6,631 nt of DNA from Vulcanimicrobiota bacterium (GTDB lineage: Bacteria > Vulcanimicrobiota > Vulcanimicrobiia > Vulcanimicrobiales > Vulcanimicrobiaceae): the NCBI GenBank assembly GCA_003167055.1, contig PMUE01000040.1, forward strand, positions 1 through 6,631, read 5' to 3'. A program made the translations under genes and the position numbers. Positions 1 through 6,139 of this stretch are shown piece by piece. The notes beneath the pieces were generated by a model that searched no databases, was not told the origin of the DNA, and saw nothing but the letters and a program-made list of their open reading frames with translations. Every line of letters starts with the position of its first letter. Position 1 is the first letter of the stretch.

Positions 1-216
1 CACCTGCACGCGCTGGCAGAAGACAGCATCGTGGAAACCGAGCGGCGCACCGGTGTGGGGCGCCCGCAAACGATCGTGCGCATCACGCCGGCCGGCCGCG
101 AACGGTTCTTGGCGTACATCGACGCGCTCGAGCGCGTCGTGCGTGAAGTTCAGCGCTCGATGAGTTCGAGTGAATCGCCGGTGCGAGCGATCCCCGCGCG
201 CGGCACGTCGCAGTAA
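1..216 (+). CDS. Winged-helix transcriptional regulator, C-terminal fragment
   Basis: Partial gene: the frame is open from the first base and ends with TAA at 214-216, so about 71 residues are visible and the N-terminal side is missing. The fragment begins with a helix end (HLHALAEDSIVETE), followed by a basic wing (RRTGVGRPQTIVRITPAG) and a long C-terminal helix (RERFLAYIDALERVVREVQ). This wing plus 'TPAGRERF.AY..AL' layout is typical of small winged-helix regulators of the HTH_34/MarR/PadR-like type, which bind operator DNA as dimers through the recognition helix and wing. The last about 20 residues (SSSESPVRAIPARGTSQ) look like a non-conserved tail and lie in the stretch that overlaps the oppositely transcribed MOSC gene. 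A GTG at 31-33 could be called as a start, but it falls inside the fold, so I treat the gene as truncated by the window. The ligand and targets are unknown. Confidence 0.8.
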   Translation, partial: HLHALAEDSIVETERRTGVGRPQTIVRITPAGRERFLAYIDALERVVREVQRSMSSSESPVRAIPARGTSQ

Positions 217-773
217 ATCCCCATCCAGTTCGAACGCGCCTGCGCAACGTAGCGCAGAATCCGCGGATCGGCGTCGCCGCCGTTGAGGTCGTACGTCGTC
301 ACGACGCAGCGTTCAATCGGATAGCGCACCCGTAGCGTCACCTCACCAAGGCGCAACTCGCGCCCGGTTAGCGCCGCTTCGTCGATCGCAACGCCGGGCT
401 CGGCCTCGACATAGAAGTTGGGACGAAAGCGTTCGAATTCGACGCGATAGCCGACAAATGACGAGACGCCGTCAAGCCAGCGGTCGACGATGAGCGATAC
501 CGGTGCATCGTCGAAGAATCCGCCGTCGTCACTCGGTGCCAGCGTCGCGCTGGGGACCAGCGACAGCGCCTCATCCGCATCGGCAATCCGGGGTAGCCGA
601 TCGTCTTCCTTTCCGCGATAAGGCTTGCTGGCGCGCGGTCCATCGGCGGCAATCAGGGCGGCCGCGCGATCGCCTTCGAGGCCGGTCGGGAGCACGGCGC
701 ACTCGCCGAGCGCCTCGCCGTGCAGACTCTTCACCGGATACCGCCGGATTGCGCGTAACGTCCCGATTCGCAT
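150..773 (-). CDS. MOSC domain-containing protein (N-terminal beta-barrel plus MOSC)
   Basis: A 207-residue protein. The N-terminal MOSC_N-type motif YPVKSLHG is at about residues 12-19, followed by a GLEGDR turn (to about 36). The C-terminal half carries RFRPN (115-119), the family's conserved cysteine in ERCVVTT (Cys156), a DPR (169-171) and a closing G-x-x-x-TGD (to about 200). MOSC proteins are linked to molybdenum cofactor sulfur handling; YcbX and mARC relatives reduce N-hydroxylated compounds using Mo cofactor bound through this cysteine. The protein has no ferredoxin domain and is shorter than YcbX, so an electron partner would be separate. I chose the ATG at 771-773; a TTG at 777-779 adds two residues, and neither has a convincing ribosome-binding site. 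Its last 22 codons lie opposite the end of the upstream regulator. The substrate is unknown. Confidence 0.87.
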   Translation of the reverse strand: MRIGTLRAIRRYPVKSLHGEALGECAVLPTGLEGDRAAALIAADGPRASKPYRGKEDDRLPRIADADEALSLVPSATLAPSDDGGFFDDAPVSLIVDRWLDGVSSFVGYRVEFERFRPNFYVEAEPGVAIDEAALTGRELRLGEVTLRVRYPIERCVVTTYDLNGGDADPRILRYVAQARSNWMGIYCDVPRAGIARTGDSLELIER

Positions 774-829
774 AGGCAATTCTTACTACAATAGGAAGGC
801 GAGATTACCCCCAAGAACGGGGCCGCGCA
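774..829. promoter_or_regulatory. Divergent intergenic region, probable promoters for the MOSC gene and the operon
   Basis: This 56-bp gap separates two divergent start codons and holds a locally AT-rich patch (about 778-797) in otherwise GC-rich DNA. On the + strand TACAAT at 787-792 matches five of six bases of the sigma-70 type -10 box, about 38 nt before the operon's first ATG; no good -35 box sits at the right distance. On the - strand the complement of 789-794 reads TATTGT, and 17 bp further upstream the complement of 812-817 reads TTCTTG, both weak matches. CCCC (809-812) and GGGG (819-822) could form a small hairpin just before the operon's ATG. The location argues for promoters here; the individual boxes are weak. 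Confidence 0.4.
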
Positions 830-1768
830 ATGGACGAGCTGCAGGGGCGTCCCGCACTGCGCGCACTCACGATCGGAGAGATCTTCGATCGCGCGGTCAC
901 GATGTACGTGCGCCACTTCGTCGTCTTCACCCTGATCGTTCTCACGCTGCTCGTGCCGCTCGGCATCCTCGACTACTTCATGACCAATCAGTCGACGTCG
1001 CAGCTCTCGCAGCTGCTCGCGCAAATCCAACATCCGAGCGCACACCCGACGTCGATCTACTCACCGGGCCAACTTACCGCGATCTTCGCACTATTATTCG
1101 TCGCCGCGATTCTGGCGCCGTTTACGAATAACGCCGTCGCGGTGGGTGTGGCGGCAATCTATGCCGGGCGCTCCCCGACCTATACCGACGGATATGGACG
1201 CGTGCTGCGCCGCTGGGCTCCGCTGCTCGGCACGACCGTGCTGTGCGGGTTGATTCTCCTGGGAACGTATTTTGCGGTAGTCATTGGTGCGGTGATCGTC
1301 GTCTTCATCGCGGCGCTGATGGCGGCGGCCCTCCAGTTTCTGGGGGTGCTCTTCGCGATCGCCGGCGTGGTAATTGTCCTCGCGATCGTCCTACTCTTTA
1401 TGCTCTTACTGATGTGCTGCGCATTTGCGCTCTACGCCACCACGATCGAGCAGGCGAGTCCGGCGGACGCAATCGGGGAGGCATTCCGCCGTATCCTCAA
1501 TCGACGTGAGATCGGCAAAGCGACCTTGATTTCGCTGGCGTACCTGGCAATCCAGATCGGCGCGCTCGTCATCGCCAGTACCGTTGCCGCGCTCTTGCTT
1601 GCGTTTGCGCACAGCGCAGTCGCCGAGCTCGTGGTCAACACGGTTATCAATTCTGCCGTTACGGCCTTCGTGACGATTTTGCTCGCGGTGTATTACTACG
1701 ACGTGCGTACGCGCAGCGAAGGTTTGGATCTCGAAGTCGATCTAGAGCGCCTCACGGCGCCGTCATGA
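830..1768 (+). CDS. Multi-pass membrane protein (glycerophosphodiesterase membrane-domain-like), first gene of the operon
   Basis: A 312-residue integral membrane protein. A short cytoplasmic-looking start (LRALTIGEIFDRAVTMYVRHF, in part) precedes about six hydrophobic segments, near residues 30-49, 82-110, 130-160, 165-201, 231-260 and 266-289. It ends in a charged tail with YYYDVRTRSEGLDLEVDLERL-type spacing. The 'L..L.iGEIfDRA...Y.rHF' opening and 'YYDvR.R.EGlDLE..le.L' ending are seen in membrane proteins annotated as glycerophosphoryl diester phosphodiesterase membrane-domain or DUF975-like. These lie beside DUF4129 genes and carry no phosphodiesterase domain. The ATG at 830 follows the only sizeable intergenic gap; upstream AGAACGGGG is at best a poor ribosome-binding site. 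The TGA overlaps the next gene's ATG (ATGA at 1765-1768). It is probably a membrane scaffold or transport component; enzymatic activity is not suggested. Confidence 0.8.
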   Translation: MDELQGRPALRALTIGEIFDRAVTMYVRHFVVFTLIVLTLLVPLGILDYFMTNQSTSQLSQLLAQIQHPSAHPTSIYSPGQLTAIFALLFVAAILAPFTNNAVAVGVAAIYAGRSPTYTDGYGRVLRRWAPLLGTTVLCGLILLGTYFAVVIGAVIVVFIAALMAAALQFLGVLFAIAGVVIVLAIVLLFMLLLMCCAFALYATTIEQASPADAIGEAFRRILNRREIGKATLISLAYLAIQIGALVIASTVAALLLAFAHSAVAELVVNTVINSAVTAFVTILLAVYYYDVRTRSEGLDLEVDLERLTAPS

Positions 1769-2400
1769 CCCACGCACCGCCCATCGCAATCGTCGGGGCG
1801 GTCCGAGCCGAACTTGCTGTTCCGGGCCGCTACCATCTCGGCGTCGTCCCGTCGCCGCATCGTTCGCTGATCGGCATCGCGTTGCAATGGCTCGCCGATC
1901 GATGGAATGATCTCTGGAACGCGGTAGCGAGCCACATAAAACTCGGGCCGGCCGGCCTGTCGCTGATCGGCGACGTGCTCGTCGTGCTCGTTGTGCTGGC
2001 GATTGCCGTGGTGGGTGCGCAGTTGCTCTTGCAGCTCCAGTACGAACGCACGCGCCGCGAGCACGCGACCGCGCTCGCGCCGGCGCGCAGTGCGCACGCA
2101 CTTGCCGCGCTTGCCGCCCAGGCTGCAAATGCGGGCGACTATGCGCGCGCGATTCGCCTGGTGTTTATCGCGGCGGTCACGCTGTTGGATTTGCGCGGCG
2201 TCGTACGTGACGAGCGCTCGTCGACGATCAACGAGTTGCGCCGCGCGCTGCACCAGCGCGACGGTGCGCTCGAACCGGCGTTTGTCGAGATCGCGGGCCT
2301 CTATACGTCCGCGGCCTACGCACAGTCGCCGGCCGGGCCCGACGCGTGGCAGCGAGCACGCGCAGCCTATGACGAACTTGCGGCGGCTGCGGCGCTATGA
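1765..2400 (+). CDS. DUF4129 domain-containing membrane protein
   Basis: A 211-residue protein with one clear membrane helix (about residues 65-90, LSLIGDVLVVLVVLAIAVVG region). It is preceded by an amphipathic Trp-containing stretch (ALQWLADRWNDLWN, 39-52) and followed by an Ala-rich linker. The C-terminal part (about 123-207) is a DUF4129 domain: 'GDYARAIRLVFIAAVTLLD', a Ser-Thr-x-x-Glu-Leu motif at STINEL (153-158), and a closing LY..AAY.....P....W segment. In other bacteria DUF4129 is often the C-terminal part of transglutaminase-like membrane proteins of the TgpA type; here it stands alone with no protease or transglutaminase domain. The start overlaps the preceding stop (ATGA), no Shine-Dalgarno sequence is visible, and the end overlaps the DUF4350 gene in the same way, so translation is probably coupled. 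The role is unproven; the domain is expected outside the cytoplasm or at the membrane face. Confidence 0.85.
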   Translation: MTHAPPIAIVGAVRAELAVPGRYHLGVVPSPHRSLIGIALQWLADRWNDLWNAVASHIKLGPAGLSLIGDVLVVLVVLAIAVVGAQLLLQLQYERTRREHATALAPARSAHALAALAAQAANAGDYARAIRLVFIAAVTLLDLRGVVRDERSSTINELRRALHQRDGALEPAFVEIAGLYTSAAYAQSPAGPDAWQRARAAYDELAAAAAL

Positions 2401-3206
2401 CGCGGCGCGTTATCGAGAGCGTCGTGCTGGTTGCGCTGCTGGGGCTGCTCGTGCTGCTCGCGGCCGGATCGTCGAGTGCACCGCCGTCGATAACTTCGAG
2501 TTACGATACCGGGCGCAACGGCTATCGCGCGCTGTATGACGTGCTCCAACGCGAAGGCATTCCGGTAACCAGGCTCGAGGTGCCGCTGGGCCTGCGCAGC
2601 CCGCTCGTGCGCGTCCTTGCGGTCACGGCAGCGAATTACGATCGCGCTGACGTGCAACGACTGGCGAACTTTCTTCGCAACGGCGGCACGGTGATCGCCT
2701 TCGTTCACGTTCCCGGCCTGACGCACTCGCCGCGTCTGCGGCGATTCAACGTCGCAGACTACACGAATCTCGCCTTGAGCAAACAGCCGCAACGCGCGCA
2801 AGCGATCTACGATGCGGTTGCCGGGAAGGGTCTCGTCGCCTTCGACGAGCGCGCCTACGGATACGATCGTACGCAATCACTCTGGTCGGTGCTGCCGCCG
2901 GCGGTGCACGTTGCGATCTGGCTAGCTGCACTTGCCGCGGTGCTCGCGTTGATCGATGCAAATGTGCGCTTTGCGCCGCCGCTCGTGCGCGAACCGCCGG
3001 CCGATCGCGATTCGTCCGACTACCTTCGCTCGATGGCGTCGTTGTTGCGGCGCGCCCATGCCGGGCGCGCCGCGATCGAACGTTTCGCCCGTGCCTACCC
3101 GAAATCGGACGAGCTCGCGCAGCTTGCTGCGATCACTCGGCCGAACGATGCGCTGGTGCAGCGTGCCGCCGCGATCTTTGCAACACTTCGAAAGGACCAC
3201 GCGTGA
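2397..3206 (+). CDS. DUF4350 domain-containing membrane protein
   Basis: A 269-residue protein with a hydrophobic N-terminal anchor (about 6-24). An alpha/beta domain follows (about 35-155): SSYDTGRNGYRALYDVLQ, then a strand with RVLAVTAA, and later 'ADVQRLANFLRNGGTVIAF'. A second membrane helix lies at about 169-187 (HVAIWLAALAAVLALIDAN region). The C-terminal cytoplasmic tail has the 'SSDYLRSMASLLRRAHA' signature seen after the second helix in DUF4350 proteins. The domain resembles a GATase-like or ABC-type auxiliary fold, in which a flexible loop follows 'G+NG++ALY+.L...G..V'. No catalytic residues can be assigned. The start overlaps the DUF4129 stop (ATGA at 2397-2400) without a Shine-Dalgarno sequence; the stop overlaps the MoxR start (GTGA at 3203-3206). 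DUF4350 next to MoxR, DUF58 and DUF4129 is a recurrent bacterial neighbourhood. The function is unknown. Confidence 0.85.
   Translation: MTRRVIESVVLVALLGLLVLLAAGSSSAPPSITSSYDTGRNGYRALYDVLQREGIPVTRLEVPLGLRSPLVRVLAVTAANYDRADVQRLANFLRNGGTVIAFVHVPGLTHSPRLRRFNVADYTNLALSKQPQRAQAIYDAVAGKGLVAFDERAYGYDRTQSLWSVLPPAVHVAIWLAALAAVLALIDANVRFAPPLVREPPADRDSSDYLRSMASLLRRAHAGRAAIERFARAYPKSDELAQLAAITRPNDALVQRAAAIFATLRKDHA
3047..3073 (+). repeat. Strong perfect inverted repeat inside the DUF4350 gene
   Basis: GCGGCGCGCCC (3047-3057) and its exact complement GGGCGCGCCGC (3063-3073) flank the five-base loop ATGCC. A G-U and an A-U pair could extend the stem on the outside (3045-3046 with 3074-3075). It contains two copies of the 8-bp palindrome GGCGCGCC. 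In mRNA this would be a very stable hairpin about 130 nt before the MoxR start codon. It has no U-tract, so it is not a standard terminator. It lies in codons for the LLRRAHAGRAA segment and could be a by-product of Arg/Ala codons. Confidence 0.6.
3191..3196 (+). promoter_or_regulatory. Ribosome-binding site of the MoxR gene
   Basis: AAAGGA lies six bases before the GTG at 3203 and is the only good Shine-Dalgarno match at any junction of this operon. It supports the GTG as the true start and suggests that MoxR can be initiated independently and perhaps made in excess over its neighbours, whose starts rely on overlap with the previous stop codon. Confidence 0.65.
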
Positions 3207-4168
3207 ACGATTCTTCCTCTGCGGTCCGCGATCTGGCTACGCGCATTCGCTCGGCCGTCGGCACGGCGGTCGTCGGCAGCGATCGCATCAGCTTCGGTCT
3301 GCTCGTTGCGCTGTTTTCGCGCGGGCACGCGCTGATCGAAGGTGTACCCGGGACGGGTAAGACGCTCGCGGTGCGCGCGCTAGCGGCGGCGTTGGGCTTG
3401 CCGTTTCGGCGCATACAGTTTACGCCTGACCTGATGCCGTCCGATGTCGTCGGCACGTCGGTTTTCAATCCGCAAAGCGCGACCTTTAGCGTGCGGCCGG
3501 GCCCGATCAATGCCAATGTCGTGCTGGCCGACGAGATCAATCGCACGCCGCCGAAGACGCAAGCCGCACTGCTCGAGGCGATGGAAGAAGGGCGCGTCAC
3601 GATTGACGGCACGCCGATTGCGCTGCCCCAGCCGTTCATCGTCTGCGCGACGCAGAATCCGATCGAATACGAAGGCACGTATCCTTTGCCCGAGGCGCAG
3701 CTCGACCGTTTCGCCGTGAAGATCAGCGCCGGCTATCCCGCCGCCGACCAAGAGTTGGATCTGCTCGCACGCGTTGCTGCGGGGTTTGACTCGCGCGCGC
3801 TCGATCTCGCCGGCATCTCAGCGGTTACCGACGCGAAGGAGATCATCGCGGCGCAAGCCGCGGTACGCCGCGTGCTGGTAGCAAGCGAAGTTCGCGGGTA
3901 CGCATATGCCGTGGTAACCGCGACGCGCGCGCATCCGCGGCTCGCGCTTGGCGCATCGCCGCGTGCCGCGGTGACGTTGCTCGTAGCATCCCAAGCGGCG
4001 GCCGCGATCGACGGCCGCGACTACGCCACGCCCGACGACGTCAAAGACGTCGCCGAGCTGGTGCTGGCGCACCGCTTGATCGTGCAGCCCGAAGCCGAGA
4101 TCGAAGGCGCCACCGCTGGCTCGGTGGTTTCCGAGATTTTGGCTAGCGTGCCGGTACCGCGTGAATAA
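3203..4168 (+). CDS. MoxR-family AAA+ ATPase
   Basis: A 321-residue protein of normal length for the family, with every hallmark present. Walker A is GVPGTGKT (47-54) and Walker B is VVLADEIN (106-113). Between them lies the MoxR segment RIQFTPDLMPSDVVGT (70-85). Sensor 1 is ATQNP (149-153), the LPEAQLDRF motif with the arginine-finger region is at 162-170, and sensor 2 is GASPRA (250-255) in the lid domain. The protein should be an active cytoplasmic ATPase forming hexameric rings. MoxR proteins act as chaperone-like machines that mature or remodel partner complexes, usually with a vWA-type protein such as the DUF58 product encoded next. The GTG start overlaps the DUF4350 stop (GTGA) and has an AAAGGA ribosome-binding site. 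The end overlaps the DUF58 start by eight bases (4161-4168). The identification is secure; the client is unknown. Confidence 0.96.
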   Translation: MNDSSSAVRDLATRIRSAVGTAVVGSDRISFGLLVALFSRGHALIEGVPGTGKTLAVRALAAALGLPFRRIQFTPDLMPSDVVGTSVFNPQSATFSVRPGPINANVVLADEINRTPPKTQAALLEAMEEGRVTIDGTPIALPQPFIVCATQNPIEYEGTYPLPEAQLDRFAVKISAGYPAADQELDLLARVAAGFDSRALDLAGISAVTDAKEIIAAQAAVRRVLVASEVRGYAYAVVTATRAHPRLALGASPRAAVTLLVASQAAAAIDGRDYATPDDVKDVAELVLAHRLIVQPEAEIEGATAGSVVSEILASVPVPRE

Positions 4169-5489
4169 GTTTCTACCGATCTGGCCGTCGGCGCGCGCGT
4201 TGTGGGCGCTTGCGATCGTCGCGGTGGTGCTCGCGTGCTCGCCCGGTGCGCCGATCTGTTTACCGCTGGCGCTCGTGCTCGGTGTCATGCTCGTGGTCGC
4301 CGTCGCAGCCGACGCGGTGTTGTTGCCGCCTGCGCGCGCAGTGCACGTGCGGCGCATAATCCCGGCGCACTTCTCGTTGCGGCGCACGGCGGAGCTACGC
4401 TACGCGATCGTGAATCGTTCGCGCCACGCGCTGCGCGTAGGTTTGGTCGAGGCGCCGCTACGCACGCTGAATCTCGGCGAGGACGAAGTGATCGCGCTGG
4501 TCCCCGAGCGCAGTGAGGTTGAGACGGCGTTGGCCGTGTTGCCGATTGCACGCGGCAGCGATACGTTCACCCGCATCTACGTGTGGTACGAGAGCACGCT
4601 CGGGCTCGTGCGTAAACGGACCGTCATCGAGGCGCCGGAAGCCATTCGCGTCTACCCTGACCTTTCAGCCGTCGAGCGCTACGGACAACTGCACGTGCGC
4701 AACCGGCTGGTCGAAGCGGGCCTGCGGCGCATGCGCCTGCGCGGTATCGGAACCGAGTTCGAGAGCGTGCGAGACTACGCCAGCGGCGACGCCTTTCGTT
4801 CGATCGATTGGAAGGCCACCGCGCGTCGCGGCAAGTTGATGGTGGTGCAGCGGGAAGTGGAGCGCAGTCAAGATGTAATGCTGCTGCTCGATTGCGGCCG
4901 CGTGATGACCGCGCGCATCGGGCCGCAACGAAAGCTCGATTATGCGGTGACCGCCGGGCTGTCGCTGTCCTCGATCGCGTCGCTTGCCAGCGACCGGGTC
5001 GGCGTGGTGGCGTTCGCGCGGCGCATTCTGGTAGCGCGTGCCCCGCGTTCGACCTCGGCCTCGGTCCATGCGCTCGCCGATGCGCTGTGCGACGTCGAAC
5101 CGCGCTTCGAGGAGTCGGACTACGCGCGCGCCTTTGCGTATTTGCGCAGTCATCTGCACCGTCGCAGTTTGATCGCGTTCTTTACCGACGTGATCGATCC
5201 GGTCGCGCAGAGCACCGTGCTGGCGGAGCTTGGGACGCTCGCCAAGCGCCACGTCGTGCTCTGCATCTTCATGAGCGACGCCGCGGTCAGCACGGCGTTA
5301 GCACAGACGCCGCACGACGTCAATAGTTCATTTGGACTAGCCGTGGCGCTGGGTCTCTCAGCTGAGCGCGCTGTTGCGGTGCGCACGCTGCAGCGCTGTG
5401 GCGTGATCGTACTCGACGTACCAGCAGATAAGCTCACGATCGCAGCAGTGGATGAGTACCTGCGCGTCAAATCTCGGGCTTTGCTATGA
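4161..5489 (+). CDS. DUF58 domain-containing protein (vWA-like MoxR partner)
   Basis: A 442-residue protein with two N-terminal membrane helices (about 12-27 and 33-53). A beta-rich region follows, with 'DTFTRIYVWYESTLGLVRKR' at about 134-153. The DUF58 signature comes next: YPDL (165-168), 'RLRGIGTEFESVRDY.SGD' (192-210) and 'RSIDWKATARRGKLMV..RE.E' (213-234). A vWA-like fold follows: LLLDCGR (241-247), then the 'DRVGVVAFARRI' strand (278-289), and FFTDVID (340-346). The first metal-site motif, normally D-x-S-x-S, reads D-C-G-R-V here, so metal binding is doubtful, although D-x-G-R variants occur in this family. The large domain should lie in the cytoplasm and act with MoxR. The GTG start lies inside the end of the MoxR gene with no Shine-Dalgarno sequence, implying reinitiation; the stop overlaps the next gene (ATGA at 5486-5489). 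Confidence 0.94.
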   Translation: MNKFLPIWPSARALWALAIVAVVLACSPGAPICLPLALVLGVMLVVAVAADAVLLPPARAVHVRRIIPAHFSLRRTAELRYAIVNRSRHALRVGLVEAPLRTLNLGEDEVIALVPERSEVETALAVLPIARGSDTFTRIYVWYESTLGLVRKRTVIEAPEAIRVYPDLSAVERYGQLHVRNRLVEAGLRRMRLRGIGTEFESVRDYASGDAFRSIDWKATARRGKLMVVQREVERSQDVMLLLDCGRVMTARIGPQRKLDYAVTAGLSLSSIASLASDRVGVVAFARRILVARAPRSTSASVHALADALCDVEPRFEESDYARAFAYLRSHLHRRSLIAFFTDVIDPVAQSTVLAELGTLAKRHVVLCIFMSDAAVSTALAQTPHDVNSSFGLAVALGLSAERAVAVRTLQRCGVIVLDVPADKLTIAAVDEYLRVKSRALL

Positions 5490-6139
5490 TACATCTTCTT
5501 GCATCAACGCTTATTGCTATCGCTGGGGGCGGTCCGCAGCGGGTACTGGTTTATTCGTTTAGTGTCGGGATTTACAATCGCAGCGTCGACGCCTCGATGG
5601 GCGAACATTCCAACGTTGTGCGGCACTCAGACTCGGACGTCGGCACGATCACGATTACCGCGGTCGGTCTCGAGGCGGACGGTGGTCTGGTTGTCAACGT
5701 GGCGGAGGAGGCGCGCACAAATCGTTCGGTTGCCCCAGCAACGTGTGTGGTATACAGCAACACCAACGTGGTCTGCGGCTCGTCGGTCGTGACGCCCGAG
5801 GAGACCGGCATTCTGCGTTCGCTCAATCCGAAATTTCTCGATCCGACCGCGCTCGATGCGAAGGGACATTGGCATCTCGCTCCAGGAGGCGGGGTGACGA
5901 TCGATTATACCGCCACCACCAGCGCCAGCGACCTCGCGATCGCGGGCGTCCGCGACGAGGGCTCAGCGCAGGGCACGGTGCACTCCGAGATGACCTACAC
6001 CTATGATCCGGCCAAACTCGTGACGACGAAAGTGCACGAGTACGAGACCATCCGTCAGACGGCCGGAACCACCGGCGGCACTACAACGATCGAAGTGGAT
6101 GGGACCCTGCAGTCGGATTCTCTTTCGTCGGGTTCGTAG
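5486..6139 (+). CDS. Hypothetical exported beta-rich protein, last gene of the operon
   Basis: A 217-residue protein that I do not recognise. The first about 14 residues (MIHLLASTLIAIAG) form a short hydrophobic stretch that could be a weak signal peptide, although it has no Lys or Arg before the hydrophobic core. The rest looks like an extended beta structure rich in Thr, Val, Ser and Gly: 'VLVYSFSVGIY', 'VGTITITAVGLEADGGLVVNV', 'VTIDYTATTS', 'TVHSEMTYTYDP', and a Thr/Gly tail. It has exactly two cysteines, Cys87 and Cys97, ten residues apart, well placed for a disulfide if exported. There is no membrane helix in the body. The ATG overlaps the DUF58 stop (ATGA) without a Shine-Dalgarno sequence, so it is almost certainly co-translated with the MoxR-DUF58 pair. 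The first 40 bases are about 40 % G+C, lower than the surroundings. The last 59 bp overlap the opposite SpoIIM gene. It could be a lipid- or polymer-associated envelope protein, or the client of the complex; both ideas are inference. Confidence 0.75.
   Translation: MIHLLASTLIAIAGGGPQRVLVYSFSVGIYNRSVDASMGEHSNVVRHSDSDVGTITITAVGLEADGGLVVNVAEEARTNRSVAPATCVVYSNTNVVCGSSVVTPEETGILRSLNPKFLDPTALDAKGHWHLAPGGGVTIDYTATTSASDLAIAGVRDEGSAQGTVHSEMTYTYDPAKLVTTKVHEYETIRQTAGTTGGTTTIEVDGTLQSDSLSSGS

Noticed and set aside
625..1131. Plus-strand frame bridging the MOSC gene and the operon's first gene
   Set aside because: Arg-rich, runs antisense to MOSC and out of frame with the membrane protein; it also occupies the intergenic gap with no start signal.
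1696..2253. Long open frame on the minus strand opposite the DUF4129 gene (185 codons)
   Set aside because: Arg/Gln/His-rich translation without any family motif, lying opposite a recognised gene in GC-rich DNA; typical antisense shadow.
3133..3678. 181-codon minus-strand frame opposite the start of MoxR
   Set aside because: Opposes the Walker A and Walker B coding region; low-complexity Ser/Arg-rich translation.
4036..4052. Perfect 7-bp inverted repeat with AAA loop (CGACGTC/GACGTCG)
   Set aside because: Encodes the repeated Asp-Val codons of DDVKDVAE in MoxR, which explain the symmetry; no regulatory position.
4665..5252. 195-codon minus-strand open frame opposite DUF58
   Set aside because: Covers the clearly conserved DUF58 signature on the other strand, has no recognisable domain and no ribosome-binding context.
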